Positions 10,240 through 18,495 of a stretch of 64,000 nt of DNA are shown here, piece after piece. The notes below the pieces were generated by a model. That model searched no databases. It saw nothing but the letters and a program-made list of their open reading frames with translations, and was not told the origin of the DNA. The DNA comes from Planctomycetota bacterium. GTDB taxonomy: Bacteria > Planctomycetota > UBA1135. Within the stretch, counting starts at the first letter, position 1. Each line of letters starts with the position of its first letter. The position numbers and the translations under genes were made by a program. The stretch spans positions 1 to 64,000 of the forward strand of contig SHNF01000012.1 of the NCBI GenBank assembly GCA_004295085.1. The letters are read 5' to 3'.

Positions 10240-11430
10240 ATGCTAGCAAGTCGCTCGTGTGCGCTGGGGGTTGCCGCCGTCCTGGTCCTAGTCCTGGTCC
10301 TGGGCACGGGCGGACGGGCGGCGCAGCAGGCGCCCGCGGCGCGCGAGTTGAGCCGCGCACAGCAGCGCTTCGACGCAGCCGTGGCCGGCCGCGATGCGGC
10401 CGACGCCGCCCTGGCCGCCGACTACGCGGCCTGCGAGGCCTGGGTGCTGGCAACAGCCGACGCGCCGGCGCAGCCACCGGCCACCCTGCGCGGCTATCTG
10501 GAAGAGCTCGGCGTGCCGGCGGAGCGCTGGCCGCAGAGACGCACAGAGCTGGCGGCGGAGGCCTTTCACGTGCTGTGGAACCGCGAGCTGTACCTGCGCT
10601 CCGCCGCGGCCAAGGGCTACGCGAAGGCGGTCGCCGACCTGGAGGAGGCGTTTCAGGCGCTGGAGCGGCTGCGCCATCCCGAGCGCTTCCAGCGCGGCTT
10701 CGCGGAAACGCCGCAGGGCATGGCGCTGGTGCGCGGGGGCCACTCCACCCTGGGACCGTGCAGCGGCTACATCCTCGGCTATCCGAAGCTGGCGCAGGAA
10801 CGCAGCGCGCGCCTGCAGCCGTATTACCTGGACCAGCGCGAGGTGACCTGTGCCGAGTACGCACGCTTCCTGCTGGCGCAGCCGCGCGGCCTGCGCGAGG
10901 AGCACCTGCCGCTCGGCTGGGGCATGGATGCCGCCGGCGCGCCGCTGTTCCCGGAGGGCGCGGCGCAGGTGCCGGTCACCGGCGTGAGCTGGACCTCGGC
11001 GGCGCGCTACGCCCAGTGGGCCGGAAAACGCCTGCCCAGCGAGGACGAATGGGAAGCGGCCGCCGCCGGAACCGAGCGCCGGCGCTTCCCCATGGGCGAG
11101 CGCTTCGACGCCACCCGGGCCAATGGCCGCGCCAGCGGCACCGGCCGCGCGCGCCCGGCGGATGATTACCCCGCGGACAGCACGCCGCAGGGCATCCGCA
11201 GCATGACCGGCAACGTGCGCGAATGGACCGCGGACCTGTACGACGAGAAACCGGGCAAGGATCGGGCCACGCCGGTGCGCGTGGCCGGCGCCTACACCAT
11301 GGCCGCCGTGCGCGGCGGTTCCTACCTGGACGAGCCGGACTCGTGCGCCAGCACGTTCCGGTGGATGGAGCCGGCGCTGGGTGCGCGCCTTCCCAACGTC
11401 GGCTTCCGCTGCGCCGCGGACGTGCGTTGA
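10240..11430 (+). CDS. Secreted SUMF1/FGE-sulfatase-domain protein
   Basis: This 396-residue protein, counted from the ATG at 10240, has a signal peptide whose hydrophobic core is AAVLVLVLVLG. Residues about 150-396 form an FGE/SUMF1 fold: YYLDQREVTCAEYARFL, VTGVSWTSAARYAQWAGKRLPSEDEWE, then GNVREWTADLY, then VRGGSYLDEPDSC and NVGFRCA. The two catalytic cysteines of true formylglycine-generating enzymes are not both present, since only the Cys of DSC falls in that region. It is therefore probably a structural or ligand-binding member of the fold. Its start is only 10 bases from the divergent kinase start. Confidence 0.75.
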   Translation: MLASRSCALGVAAVLVLVLVLGTGGRAAQQAPAARELSRAQQRFDAAVAGRDAADAALAADYAACEAWVLATADAPAQPPATLRGYLEELGVPAERWPQRRTELAAEAFHVLWNRELYLRSAAAKGYAKAVADLEEAFQALERLRHPERFQRGFAETPQGMALVRGGHSTLGPCSGYILGYPKLAQERSARLQPYYLDQREVTCAEYARFLLAQPRGLREEHLPLGWGMDAAGAPLFPEGAAQVPVTGVSWTSAARYAQWAGKRLPSEDEWEAAAAGTERRRFPMGERFDATRANGRASGTGRARPADDYPADSTPQGIRSMTGNVREWTADLYDEKPGKDRATPVRVAGAYTMAAVRGGSYLDEPDSCASTFRWMEPALGARLPNVGFRCAADVR

Positions 11431-12737
11431 AACCGGAGCTCGTGGTCGCGCGCGAGGCCGGAGCCGCGCTGGCCGATCTCCTCCTGGCTGCGCCGCGGCA
11501 GGCCTGGGCGCTGCTGGCGCGCCGCGCGCGCCTGGCCCGCTTCCGGGCGCTGCGCCACGACGCGCCGCCGCCGCCGGGCGCTGCGTCTCCGCCGCCGCGC
11601 CCCTTGCGCCGCGTGCTGCTCAGCTGCGGCGACGCCAGTGGCGAGAACCATGCGCTGCGCCTGGTGGAGACCCTGCGCCGGCGCCATCCAGGGCTGCAGG
11701 CCGCCGGCTTCGGCGGAGCGCGCCTGGCCGCGGCCGGCGTGGAGGTGTGGGAGCCGCTCGCCGACCTGAACGTCATGGGCTTTCGCGACGTCGCGGCGCG
11801 CCTGCCCTTGTTCTTCCGCTGCGTCGCCCGCTTCGCGCGCGAGTTGCAGCAGCGGCCTCCGGACGCCGCCGTTCTGGTGGACTATCCGGGGCTGAACCGC
11901 CACCTCCTGCGCGTGGCGGCGCACGCTCGGGTGCCGGTGGTGGACTACATCGCCCCGCAGCTGTGGGCCTGGGCTCCCTGGCGCGTGCGCGACTTCCGCC
12001 GCGCCGACCGCCTGCTGACCATCCTGCCCTTCGAGCGCGACTGGTACGCGCGCGCCGGGGCCGCCGCGGTCTATGTCGGGCATCCCCTCGGTGACGGCCT
12101 GGCGGCCGCGGCGGCGGAGGAGGCGGCGCCGCCGCAGCTCGACCCGCGCTTCCGCTGGGTCGGCATCCTGCCCGGCAGCCGCCGGCGCGAGATCCAGGAG
12201 AACCTGCCGGCGCTGCTGGCAGCGGCCGGCGAGCTGGCGGCGCGCCGGCCGGATGTGCGCTTCGTCCTGCCGCATCTGCGCGCCAGCGTCTGGCCTCTGC
12301 TGCACGAGCACCTGCGCGCGGCCGCGGTCGAAGTCACCCCGGCGCCGGGCAGCTACCACGGCGTCCTGGCGCAGCTGCAGGCGGCGTGGGTGGCCAGCGG
12401 CACCGCGCTCCTCGAAGTGGCCGCCCACGGCGTGCCGCCGGTGCTGGTGTACGGCCTGTCCTCCGCGGTGGCCGCCTGGGGAGCCCGGCACGCCCTGGCC
12501 GTGCCCTACGTCGGCTCCCTGAACCTGCTGGCCGGGGAGGAGCTGGCGCCCGAGCACGTCGGGCGGTCCCTGGACCCGCGCGCCCTGGCAGACGACCTGG
12601 AGGCGCGCCTGGAGGGGCCCCGGCGCGCACAGGTGCTCGCATCCATCGCGCGCCTGCGCCCGCACTTCGCCGTGCCCGGGGCGGCCGAACGCGCGGCCCG
12701 GGCCGTGGAGGAGGCCGCCGCGGCGGCACCGGCATGA
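11427..12737 (+). CDS. lpxB: Lipid-A-disaccharide synthase
   Basis: This enzyme condenses UDP-diacylglucosamine with lipid X to form the lipid A disaccharide at the inner membrane. The family motifs are clear: LLSCGDASGENHALRLV, DYPGLNRHLLR, ILPGSRRREIQENLP, and ASGTALLEVAAHGVPPVLVYG. The core is preceded by about 60 extra residues. The start is uncertain: TTG at 11427 overlaps the upstream stop and gives 436 residues, while GTG at 11442 is close behind. Its last bases form an ATGA overlap with the sigma factor gene, so the two are translationally coupled. Presence of lpxB implies a lipid A-containing outer membrane. Confidence 0.9.
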   Translation: MKPELVVAREAGAALADLLLAAPRQAWALLARRARLARFRALRHDAPPPPGAASPPPRPLRRVLLSCGDASGENHALRLVETLRRRHPGLQAAGFGGARLAAAGVEVWEPLADLNVMGFRDVAARLPLFFRCVARFARELQQRPPDAAVLVDYPGLNRHLLRVAAHARVPVVDYIAPQLWAWAPWRVRDFRRADRLLTILPFERDWYARAGAAAVYVGHPLGDGLAAAAAEEAAPPQLDPRFRWVGILPGSRRREIQENLPALLAAAGELAARRPDVRFVLPHLRASVWPLLHEHLRAAAVEVTPAPGSYHGVLAQLQAAWVASGTALLEVAAHGVPPVLVYGLSSAVAAWGARHALAVPYVGSLNLLAGEELAPEHVGRSLDPRALADDLEARLEGPRRAQVLASIARLRPHFAVPGAAERAARAVEEAAAAAPA

Positions 12738-13378
12738 GGGACAGCGCGCAAGAGCCGAATAGCCCGCGCCACTCCGGCGTATCGGTGGCGATGCCAGCCG
12801 TCCCCCCACAGGAGGCAGAGGCCAACTTGCTGCAACGAGCCATCCACGGCGACCGCCAGGCCTTCGGCGAGCTGCTCCAGCGCCACCAGCCGCGGGCGCT
12901 GGCGCTCGCCACCGAGCTGGTGGGCAGCCGCGAGGACGCCCGCGACCTGTTGCAGGAGGCCGCGCTCAAAGCCTGGCGCGCGCTGCACGGCTTCGTGCCC
13001 GGGCGGCCGTTCTTCCCGTGGTTCTACCGGATCCTGCGCAACGCCTGCATCCAGCATCTGCGCGCGCGCAAGCTGCGCCGCTCCCGCTCGCTGACGGTGG
13101 ATGCGGACGGCGAGACCGTGGTGCTGGAGCCATCCGATCGGGCCGCGCCCCTGCCCGAGGAGCTGTTCGAGCAGGGCGAACGCAGCCGGCGCCTGGCGCA
13201 GGCGCTGGTGCGCCTGCCGCCGGCCGACGCCGAGATCCTCATGCTGCGCCACTTCCAGGATCTCTCGTACCAGGAGATCGCCGAGGCGCTCTCCATTCCG
13301 GTGGGCACCGTCATGTCGCGCCTGCACACCGCCCGCCGCCGCCTGCGCCAGCTCTTGCCGGAGATGGCCGCCGCATGA
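12734..13378 (+). CDS. ECF-type RNA polymerase sigma factor
   Basis: This is a 214-residue extracytoplasmic-function sigma factor. Region 2 spans AFGELLQRHQPRALALATEL through DLLQEAALKAWRAL to FFPWFYRILRNACIQHLR, and binds the -10 element. Region 4 is LPPADAEILMLRHFQDLSYQEIAEALSIPVGTVMSRLHTARRRL and reads the -35 element. It overlaps lpxB by four bases and its anti-sigma gene by four bases. An internal ATG at 12791 is an alternative start. The gene order suggests that an envelope signal controls it. Confidence 0.92.
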   Translation: MRDSAQEPNSPRHSGVSVAMPAVPPQEAEANLLQRAIHGDRQAFGELLQRHQPRALALATELVGSREDARDLLQEAALKAWRALHGFVPGRPFFPWFYRILRNACIQHLRARKLRRSRSLTVDADGETVVLEPSDRAAPLPEELFEQGERSRRLAQALVRLPPADAEILMLRHFQDLSYQEIAEALSIPVGTVMSRLHTARRRLRQLLPEMAAA

Positions 13379-13845
13379 GCCTGGGTCCTCCCGCCGCAGC
13401 CTGGCCGCCTCGCGACTGCGAGGAGATCCAACTGTGGCTGAACGCCCGGCTGGACGCTGAGTGCACGCCGGCGCAGGAAGGCTGGCTGGCGCAACACCTG
13501 CAGGCGTGCGTGACCTGCTCCGTCGAATGGGCGGAGTTGGAGCGCACGCGCCTGGTGTTCCAGACCGCGCGCCTGCGCGAGCCCAGCGACTTCGAGCGCG
13601 AAGCCCTGCGCCGCGCCATCGCCCCGCGCGTGCTGCAGGCGCTCGGCTGGGCGGCGCTGTGCGGCGGCGTGTTGCTGCTGCTCGGCTATGGTGCCTGGGC
13701 CCTGGCCGCCTCCCACGACGTTCCCCTGCCCATGCGCCTGGGCCTGGCGTCGCTGGCCGCCGGCGCGCTGCTGCTGCTCGGGCGCTACGGGTGGGAGCGC
13801 CGGCGCGTGCATCGCCGCGATCCGTACCGCGACGTGCTCCGATGA
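13375..13845 (+). CDS. Zinc-type anti-sigma factor, membrane-anchored
   Basis: This 156-residue protein has an N-terminal anti-sigma zinc domain with the HxxxCxxC motif (HLQACVTC). Two membrane spans follow (ALGWAALCGGVLLLLGYGAWAL and LGLASLAAGALLLLGRY). The cytoplasmic N-terminus should hold the adjacent ECF sigma factor, and release is usually triggered by an envelope or redox signal. It overlaps both neighbours by four bases, so sigma and anti-sigma are made in coupled amounts. The C-terminal tail after the second span is short and basic. Confidence 0.82.
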   Translation: MSLGPPAAAWPPRDCEEIQLWLNARLDAECTPAQEGWLAQHLQACVTCSVEWAELERTRLVFQTARLREPSDFEREALRRAIAPRVLQALGWAALCGGVLLLLGYGAWALAASHDVPLPMRLGLASLAAGALLLLGRYGWERRRVHRRDPYRDVLR

Positions 13846-14177
13846 TCCTCACGACCACCGAAACCGTGCCGGGCTACCGCGTGGCGGCGACCTACGGCAT
13901 CGTCCGCGGCAACACGGTGCGCAGCCGCTCGGCGCTGCGCAACCTGATCGCCTGGTTCCGCCTGTGGTTCGGCGGCGAAGTGCCGGAGTACACCAAGATC
14001 GTGGCCGAGGCGCGCGAGCAGGCCCTGGACCGCATGCGCGAACAGGCGGTGGCGCTCGGTGCCGACGCCGTCGTGATGGTGCGCTTCTCAACCAGCGAGG
14101 TGATCAGCGGCGCCGCCGAGATCATCGCCTACGGCACTGCCGTGCGCCTGGAGACCCCGGCGCCGGCCCCGGCCTGA
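13842..14177 (+). CDS. UPF0145 (YbjQ-like) protein
   Basis: This 111-residue protein matches the heavy-metal-binding/UPF0145 family end to end: TTTETVPGYRVAATYGIVRGNTVRSR, then AREQALDRMREQAVALGADAVVMVRF, then GAAEIIAYGTAVRLE. The family forms pentamers, and its function is not settled. The ATG is fixed by the four-base overlap with the anti-sigma gene. It is the last member of the lpxB-sigma-anti-sigma unit, so it may belong to the same stress response, but that is an inference from position. Confidence 0.88.
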   Translation: MILTTTETVPGYRVAATYGIVRGNTVRSRSALRNLIAWFRLWFGGEVPEYTKIVAEAREQALDRMREQAVALGADAVVMVRFSTSEVISGAAEIIAYGTAVRLETPAPAPA

Positions 14178-14224
14178 ACCGGGTCGCCTCTGCGGCCGTT
14201 AAACTCCCGGGCTGGCCCGCCATC

Positions 14225-15844
14225 ATGCTGCTCCTCGCCACTCTCGCCCTCGCGGCTCCGCTCCAGGAGCCCAGCGTCAAGGACCTGTTCGATCAGCAGC
14301 TGGCGCTGCTGCGCACGGCGCAGCGCCAGGACGGCAGCTACGGCGCGCGCACCGACACGGCCTGGATCCTGACCGCCATGGCGCTGTGCCCGCGCAGCTA
14401 CCGCGAGGACGACGGACCCTTCATGCGCGACGCCGTGCGCTGGCTCCTGGCCGAGGAGCCGCTCTACCAGGATCCCGCGGGCGACGCCGCTGCCGCACTG
14501 GCTTTGCAGTGCCTGGACAGCCAGCGCTACGCCGCCCAGGTCAAGGCCCTGGCGGCCCGCGCCGGGGTGCCGGCCGAGGCCATCGCCGCCCTGGCGCAGA
14601 CCGGCGCTCCCCCCTCGGGTGAAGGACCCTGGAGGGACGGCCTGCCGCTGCCGGCCGCAGGCATGCGCTCCCTGGACCAGCTCCAGGCCATTCCGGAGAC
14701 CGCGGGCGTGCCGGTGCGGGCCGGCGACGTCGCGCGCGCTGCCCTCGCCTACCGGCGCGAGCAGGCCTCCCGCAAGGCGCCGGTGGACGCCGCTGCCGTG
14801 TATGAGCGCGGTGTGGACTACCTGCTGGCGGCGCGCGACGCCAGCGGCCTGTGGGAGGTGTACGGCAATCCCGAGCCCGGGATCTCGGCGCTGGCGGCGC
14901 ACGCGCTGTTGCGCTCCGCACGTGCGGACGCGCGCAAGGCGGCCGAGCCCGTTCTCGACTGGCTGAAGGCCCAGCAGAAGGAGGACGGCTCCATCTACAC
15001 GCAGGGCCTGCCGGTGTACGTCACCTCCGCCGCGGTGATGGCGCTGGCCGCCGCCGGCCGGCCGCAGGACCGCGACGCGCTGCAGCGCGCCCTCCAGTAC
15101 CTGCGCGTGACGCAGTGCGACGAAGGCGAGAACTACAGCGAGAGCGACAAGTTCTACGGCGGCATCGGCTACGGCAACGACCTGCGCCCGGACCTGAGCA
15201 ACCTGCAGTACGCGCTGGCGGCACTGCACGCCGGCGGCGCCACGGCGGACGACCCGGCATTCCAGCGCGCGCTCGTGTTCGTGCAGCGCTGCCAGAACCG
15301 CAGCGAAACCAACCCGGAGACCTACCGCGACGCCGGCGGCAAGGACGAGGTCCGCTCCGGCAACGACGGTGGCGGAGTCTACTACCCCGGCAACTCCATG
15401 GCCGGGACCGAGCAGCTCGCCGACGGCACCGTGATCGCGCGCAGCTACGGCTCCATGAGCTACGCGCTGCTGAAGTGCTACCTGCTCGCCGGCCTGCCGG
15501 CCGACGACGCGCGCGTGCAGGCGGTCCTGCGCTGGATCCAGGACCACTGGACCCTGGAAGTGAATCCCGGCTTCGACACGCTGCGCGATCCGCGCGCCGG
15601 CTACCAGGGCCTCTACTACTACTACCTGACCCTGGCCGAGACCCTGGCCCTGACCGGCCGGAGCGAGATCCGCTCCAGCGACGGCGCGGCGCACGACTGG
15701 CGGGCCGAGCTGCGCGCCAAGCTGGCCGCGCTGCAGCAGCCGGACGGTTCCTGGGTCAATGCATTGGCCGACCGCTGGATGGAGGGCAACGCGGTGCTCT
15801 GCACCGCCTACGCGTTGAACGCGCTGGCGGAAGCGGCCCGGTGA
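14225..15844 (+). CDS. Secreted prenyltransferase/squalene-cyclase-repeat protein
   Basis: This 539-residue protein has a short signal peptide (MLLLATLALAAPLQ). Several QxxDGS(W/Y) repeats (AQRQDGSYG, AQQKEDGSIY, LQQPDGSWV) are spread along an all-helical sequence. This is the alpha/alpha-toroid fold shared by squalene cyclases and prenyltransferase beta subunits. No DxDD cyclase acid motif is seen, and secretion argues against terpene chemistry. Such secreted toroids are frequent in planctomycetes and are of unknown function. The FAH gene begins at its stop codon with an overlap of four bases. Confidence 0.8.
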   Translation: MLLLATLALAAPLQEPSVKDLFDQQLALLRTAQRQDGSYGARTDTAWILTAMALCPRSYREDDGPFMRDAVRWLLAEEPLYQDPAGDAAAALALQCLDSQRYAAQVKALAARAGVPAEAIAALAQTGAPPSGEGPWRDGLPLPAAGMRSLDQLQAIPETAGVPVRAGDVARAALAYRREQASRKAPVDAAAVYERGVDYLLAARDASGLWEVYGNPEPGISALAAHALLRSARADARKAAEPVLDWLKAQQKEDGSIYTQGLPVYVTSAAVMALAAAGRPQDRDALQRALQYLRVTQCDEGENYSESDKFYGGIGYGNDLRPDLSNLQYALAALHAGGATADDPAFQRALVFVQRCQNRSETNPETYRDAGGKDEVRSGNDGGGVYYPGNSMAGTEQLADGTVIARSYGSMSYALLKCYLLAGLPADDARVQAVLRWIQDHWTLEVNPGFDTLRDPRAGYQGLYYYYLTLAETLALTGRSEIRSSDGAAHDWRAELRAKLAALQQPDGSWVNALADRWMEGNAVLCTAYALNALAEAAR

Positions 15845-16725
15845 GCGCTCCGGGCGCGCAGCCCCCGCACCTGCGGCGCGCCCGCGATCCGCAGGGCCGC
15901 GAGCACTGGATCTGGCACCAGGACGGCGCCGACTACTCGATCGCGCTGGGTGCCGAGCTCGCCGACGCCGCGCGCTGGCTGCTGGCCTGGCGGCCCGGCT
16001 CCGCTCCTCCCGGACCGCCCGCCGCCGCCTCCTCCTGGACGCTGCTGCGCCCGGGCCGGCCGGGCAAGGGCCTGGCCATCGGCAAGAACTTCGCCGCGCA
16101 CGCGCGCGAGTTCGGCAGCGAGCCGCCCGAGGAGCTGATCTGGTTCCCCAAGCTCCCCGACGTCCTGATCGGCCCCGGCGAGCCGGTCATGATCCCGACC
16201 TGGCTGGACACGCGCGTGGACCCGGAGGCCGAGGTGGTGGCGCTCGTCGGGGCACCGCTGTCCGGCGCGAGCGAGGCGCAGGCCGCGGCCGCGATCGCCG
16301 CCTACACGCTCGGCAACGACGTGACTGCGCGCAAGCAGCAGGGCCTGGACCGCCAGCGCGGCTGGCCCTGGCTGCGCAGCAAGAACCTGGCCACCTTCGG
16401 CCCGATCGGTCCCTGGTGGGTGCCGGTCACAGCAGTGACCGACCTCGGCGGCCTCAGCCTGCGCGGCCTCGTCAACGGCGAAGTGCGCCAGGAAGCCCTG
16501 CTCCGCGACATGATCTGGTCCCCCGGCGCGGCGCTCTCCGAGATCAGCCGCTGGACCCCGCTGCAGCCGGGCGACATCGTCTTCCTCGGCACTCCCGCCG
16601 GCGTCGCGGCAGTGCAGCCCGGCGACGTCATGCGGGTCGAGGTGGATGGAATCGGCGCGCTGGAGAGCAGGGTGCTGGCCGGGCCACCCGGCGCGCTGGC
16701 ACCGATGGGTCCGCCAGCCGCCTAG
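15841..16725 (+). CDS. Fumarylacetoacetate hydrolase family protein
   Basis: This 294-residue protein starts at a GTG that overlaps the upstream stop. The C-terminal 220 residues form an FAH domain: AIGKNFAAHAREFG, a metal-binding EAEVVALVG pair of glutamates, the TLGNDVTARKQQ Asp, and GDIVFLGTPAGVA near the end. The family cleaves or decarboxylates beta-diketo acids such as acylpyruvates. The relatives closest in length are FAHD1-like acylpyruvase and oxaloacetate decarboxylase, but the substrate cannot be read from the sequence. It ends in a four-base overlap with the convergent SDR gene. Confidence 0.82.
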   Translation: MSAPGAQPPHLRRARDPQGREHWIWHQDGADYSIALGAELADAARWLLAWRPGSAPPGPPAAASSWTLLRPGRPGKGLAIGKNFAAHAREFGSEPPEELIWFPKLPDVLIGPGEPVMIPTWLDTRVDPEAEVVALVGAPLSGASEAQAAAAIAAYTLGNDVTARKQQGLDRQRGWPWLRSKNLATFGPIGPWWVPVTAVTDLGGLSLRGLVNGEVRQEALLRDMIWSPGAALSEISRWTPLQPGDIVFLGTPAGVAAVQPGDVMRVEVDGIGALESRVLAGPPGALAPMGPPAA

Positions 16726-17330
16726 AGTCCGATCTCGTCCAGCACCTTGCGGGCGAAGTCGGCGGCGGCGATTCCGCGCTGCTGGGCCAGCGGGTCGGCG
16801 TCGGGGTGGCTCACGAAGGTGATCGGCCACACGCGCACGCGCACGCGCTTCGGCTCCAGCTCCAGCGCCCAGGAGTTGCCGAGCGAGAGCAGCGCGGCCT
16901 TGGCTGCGGCATGGGCGGCCACCTTTCGGCGTCCCGCGAGGGGATCCTCGAGGCCGCACAGGAGCGCCTGCGCCGGGGCGCCACGGGCCAGCGCCTCGCG
17001 GGCGCCGAGCAGCGCGTGGTGCGCGGTCACCACGTTGGAGTCGAACTGGGCGCGCAGATCCTCCGACGACAGCTCCGCAAGCGGGGCCGTGCGCGGGTCG
17101 CCGGCGCAGACCGCCAGGAATTGGATGCCGAAGGGAGCTTTCTCGGCCAGGAGGGCGCGGATCCGATCGGGCGCCTCCGGTTCGCGCAGGTCGAGGGACA
17201 GGTGCTCCGGGCCGCTGCCCGTGCGGGAAATGGTCCAACCCCGCCAGCGGCGGGCCCGCAACTCCTCCTCCAGCGCCCGTCCGATGCCGCGGGATCCGCC
17301 GGCGATCAGGAACACGCGCTCCGGCACCAC
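16722..17330 (-). CDS. Degenerate short-chain dehydrogenase/reductase
   Basis: This is a 202-residue Rossmann protein starting at a GTG. The cofactor loop GGSRGIG is intact near the N-terminus, and NVV lies where the NAG-type motif region ends. The catalytic motif YxxxK is altered: the aligned stretch is AAHAAAKAALLSLG, with His for Tyr and Lys kept. No catalytic Ser is found in the LLCGLEDPL strand before it. The protein is also shorter than the usual 250 residues. It probably binds a nucleotide but is unlikely to act as a normal oxidoreductase. Confidence 0.72.
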   Translation of the reverse strand: MVPERVFLIAGGSRGIGRALEEELRARRWRGWTISRTGSGPEHLSLDLREPEAPDRIRALLAEKAPFGIQFLAVCAGDPRTAPLAELSSEDLRAQFDSNVVTAHHALLGAREALARGAPAQALLCGLEDPLAGRRKVAAHAAAKAALLSLGNSWALELEPKRVRVRVWPITFVSHPDADPLAQQRGIAAADFARKVLDEIGL

Positions 17331-17404
17331 CCCGGCATCCTAACGAGGCTCCGCCTCCAACCGCCGCCACGCATTCGAGATCCGACCCCAACAATCCATC
17401 TTCC

Positions 17405-17433
17405 TTGAGCCGCTCCCCGGCGCAGCCGACAAT
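17405..17433 (+). promoter_or_regulatory. Promoter of the glycolipid operon with near-leaderless spacing
   Basis: TTGAGC (17405-17410) and GACAAT (17428-17433) are 17 bases apart. The ATG at 17443 follows after nine bases, so the transcript should start within a few bases of the start codon, and no Shine-Dalgarno sequence is present. Confidence 0.5.
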
Positions 17434-17442
17434 GCCGGTTCC

Positions 17443-18180
17443 ATGGCGGCGGCACCGCAGCTGAGCCTGGTCGTTCCGGTCTACGAGGAGGAGGAGAATC
17501 TGCCGATCCTCTTTCGCGAGATCCGCGCGGCTCTAGAGGGAACCGGCATCGACTTCGAGATCCTGGCGGTGGACGACGGCAGCGGCGACGGCTCCTGGGA
17601 GCGGATCCGCGCCGAGACGGTGGCCGACGCGCGCGTGCGCGGGCTGCGCTTCGAGCGCAACTGCGGCCAGACCGCCGCGTTCGCTGCCGGGTTCCGGGCC
17701 GCGCGCGGCGGCATCATCGTCACGCTGGACTCGGACCTGCAGAACGATCCCGCGGACATTCCACGGATGCTGCAGGTGCTGGAGGAACGCCAGGCCGACG
17801 TGGTGCTCGGCATCCGTCGCAACCGGCACGACAACCTCATCCGGCGGCTCTCCTCGAAGGTCGCCAACGGCTACCGGCGCTGGCGCACGCGGGACGACAC
17901 GGTCGACACCGGCTGCTCGCTCAAGGTGTTCCGCGCGCCCTTCGTGCGCGAGATGCCGCTGTTCAAGGGAATGCACCGCTTCCTGCCCACCCTGGCGCGC
18001 ATGCAGGGCGCCCGCAACATCGTCCAGATCGAGGTCAACCATCGCCCGCGCGTGCATGGGCGCAGCAAATACGGCGTTTGGAACCGCCTGTGGGTCGGCC
18101 TGGCGGACGTGGGCGCCGTGCGCTGGATGCAGAAGCGCCACCTCAACTACCGCGTCGCCGAGCAGGCGGGAGGCGAATGA
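17443..18180 (+). CDS. Family 2 glycosyltransferase, dolichyl-phosphate-mannose-synthase type
   Basis: This 245-residue protein opens with LSLVVPVYEEEENLPIL and contains ILAVDDGSGDGSW and the metal-binding DSDLQNDP. These are the DPM1/ArnC-type GT2 landmarks. These enzymes move a sugar from a nucleotide donor to a polyprenyl phosphate on the cytoplasmic face of the inner membrane. No C-terminal membrane spans are seen, as in soluble DPM1-like members. It heads a four-gene operon and lies three bases before the lipid-A N-terminal-domain gene. This pairing recalls ArnC-type lipid A decoration, but the sugar is unknown. Confidence 0.85.
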   Translation: MAAAPQLSLVVPVYEEEENLPILFREIRAALEGTGIDFEILAVDDGSGDGSWERIRAETVADARVRGLRFERNCGQTAAFAAGFRAARGGIIVTLDSDLQNDPADIPRMLQVLEERQADVVLGIRRNRHDNLIRRLSSKVANGYRRWRTRDDTVDTGCSLKVFRAPFVREMPLFKGMHRFLPTLARMQGARNIVQIEVNHRPRVHGRSKYGVWNRLWVGLADVGAVRWMQKRHLNYRVAEQAGGE

Positions 18181-18183
18181 ACG

Positions 18184-18495
18184 ATGCCGGAATTCCTGAC
18201 CGACTGGCTGCACCGCGCCTTCGGCGAGCATCCCTGGCCGATCCTGGTGATCGGCTTGTTCGGCCAGCTGCTCTTCGCCTCGCGTTTCTTCGTGCAGTGG
18301 ATCGCCAGCGAGCGCGCCGGCCGCAGCGTCATGCCGCTGGCCTTCTGGTGGATCTCGGTGCTCGGCTCTCTTCTGGTGCTGAGTTACGGCATCCTGACCG
18401 CCGAGCCGGTGGTCATCCTGGGCCAGATCGGGTTGTTCGTGTACCTGCGCAACCTGATGCTGATCCGCCGCGCCCGGAGCGCGCCGCGCGCGTGA
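18184..18495 (+). CDS. Lipid-A biosynthesis N-terminal domain membrane protein
   Basis: This 103-residue protein has three membrane spans (PWPILVIGLFGQLLFASRFF, PLAFWWISVLGSLLVLSYGIL, VVILGQIGLFVYLRNLML). The motifs RFFVQWIASE, FWWISVLGS and GQ..GLFVYLRNLML are those of the LAB_N domain found at the N-terminus of some lipid A proteins and as stand-alone companions of GT2 enzymes. It is commonly encoded next to DPM-type glycosyltransferases, as here. It may help present or flip the polyprenyl-linked sugar. It overlaps the next gene by four bases. Confidence 0.88.
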   Translation: MPEFLTDWLHRAFGEHPWPILVIGLFGQLLFASRFFVQWIASERAGRSVMPLAFWWISVLGSLLVLSYGILTAEPVVILGQIGLFVYLRNLMLIRRARSAPRA

